From Fibrobacter sp. (GTDB lineage: Bacteria; Fibrobacterota; Fibrobacteria; Fibrobacterales; Fibrobacteraceae): DNA of 6,694 nt. The notes beneath the pieces were generated by a model. The model made no database searches and was not told the DNA's origin. It saw only the letters and a program-made list of their open reading frames with translations. Below are positions 6,107-6,694 of this stretch, piece after piece. Made by a program: the position numbers and the translations under genes. The stretch spans positions 1-6,694 of the forward strand of contig JAFWRL010000285.1 of NCBI GenBank assembly GCA_017520105.1, in the 5' to 3' direction. Position 1 is the stretch's first letter; the number at the start of each line of letters is the position of its first letter.

Positions 6107-6694
6107 CTACCTATTGCCGACTAGTTGGATTCTTCCGTTCTGCGTAAATCCTTTCCCTTGCACTTCTACGATGTACTGCCCAACGGCAATCCTGCTCAAG
6201 TCAATGCCTGCGTTTGCGGAGTTGACCGTTTCTTGCAAGACGCGGTTGCCCTGCATGTCGAAAATCGCGACCCTTGCGGTGGCGTTTGCGATGTTTGAAC
6301 CCGGAACGCTAATTTGTAAATTCTTGCCGACAACAGACAAACTTGCGGCAGCCTTTTGCGCGTGTAGCCTGTTTTCGATGCTGGTCGTGTGTTGTTCCTC
6401 GATTTTGTACTTGTCCCAGCCGGGCATATCTTCGAGCGTCAAGGTGTATTCGTTGTTCATCACGGTTTTCCACGATTCCTTGTTGTTGTCGTTTGCCCAA
6501 CTTTCCATCGCGTAGTCGCCGTACCACGGCATGAACCAGCTCCAGTTCGCTCCATCGGCCTTCATCTCGTCGGGGTAGGGCACAGAGCCGTTTTCGCTGA
6601 GCGTCACGATTTTTCTGCCGCCGAACATTTCCTTCACGGTTTCGAAACTCCCCACGAGGCTGGAATGATTGGCTTCGCGCGGGTAGTAATAGTA
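6107..6694 (-). CDS. Second GH26 glycoside hydrolase, C-terminal part (5' end outside window)
   Basis: The frame is open to the right edge, so the gene is cut; 195 residues are visible. The GTG at 6655 is internal, because codons before it read YYYYPREANHSSL, as expected in a GH26 catalytic domain. The nucleophile-position Glu is visible residue 34 in TLSENG, followed by GANWSWFMPWYGDY and MPGWDK, which match the upstream-facing neighbour's ENG, ANWSYWMTW and MPGWDK. The acid/base Glu and the N-terminus are missing only because of the window edge. The last 85 or so residues (VAIFDMQGNRVLQE, IDLSRIAVGQYIVEV) form a C-terminal domain like that of type IX secretion cargo, so the enzyme is probably exported. 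It lies 175 bp upstream of the complete GH26 gene on the same strand, separated by repeats, and is its diverged paralogue. Substrate is probably mannan; whether it carries a binding module cannot be seen. Confidence 0.88.
   Translation of the reverse strand, partial: YYYYPREANHSSLVGSFETVKEMFGGRKIVTLSENGSVPYPDEMKADGANWSWFMPWYGDYAMESWANDNNKESWKTVMNNEYTLTLEDMPGWDKYKIEEQHTTSIENRLHAQKAAASLSVVGKNLQISVPGSNIANATARVAIFDMQGNRVLQETVNSANAGIDLSRIAVGQYIVEVQGKGFTQNGRIQLVGNR

Noticed and set aside
6107..6655. Treating the GTG at 6655 as the start of the second GH26 gene
   Set aside because: The frame continues upstream to the window edge with GH26-like sequence, and a 182-residue product would lack most of the catalytic domain. 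The gene is cut by the window, not truncated.

Overview
The window looks like a chromosomal segment from a Fibrobacter-like plant-cell-wall degrader, probably close to F. succinogenes. This rests on two secreted GH26 mannanase-type enzymes with C-terminal sorting-like tails, a cytoplasmic GH57/DUF3536 enzyme, moderate GC content and GTCAT-type palindromic intergenic repeats. The genus assignment is inference; no rRNA or other marker is present.

Layout from left to right. The 3' end of queA (tRNA queuosine synthesis, + strand, 1-441) enters from the left edge and stops at a GC-rich hairpin (448-473). Facing it on the - strand is a tightly packed three-gene unit, read from 3958 down to 488. It holds a GH57-family glucanotransferase/amylase-like enzyme, then hypoxanthine phosphoribosyltransferase (hpt), then a small single-pass membrane protein with a CxC motif. 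Their ends overlap by 8 and 4 nt, so they are probably co-transcribed and translationally coupled. A strong A/T-flanked hairpin terminator (3972-4001) separates this unit from the upstream gene, a complete secreted GH26 mannanase with an N-terminal CBM35/CBM6-like module (4024-5925/5931, - strand). A 175-bp gap follows, with a short TAGTTACT repeat cluster and a degenerate palindromic repeat. The 3' part of a second GH26 gene (- strand) then runs off the right edge.

How the genes fit together. The two GH26 genes form a local mannan-degradation cluster, both carrying a retained GH26 nucleophile and a C-terminal domain of the kind that ends T9SS cargo. The GH57 enzyme lacks a signal peptide and should act inside the cell on an alpha-glucan, perhaps storage glycogen. 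Its link to hpt and the membrane protein is positional only. queA is an unrelated convergent neighbour. I found no CRISPR array, tRNA, rRNA, insertion sequence or recognisable defence system. Most of the window is ordinary; the oddest points are the terminator 13 nt upstream of the GH57 start with no visible ribosome binding site, and the unusual overlap of GH57 with hpt.
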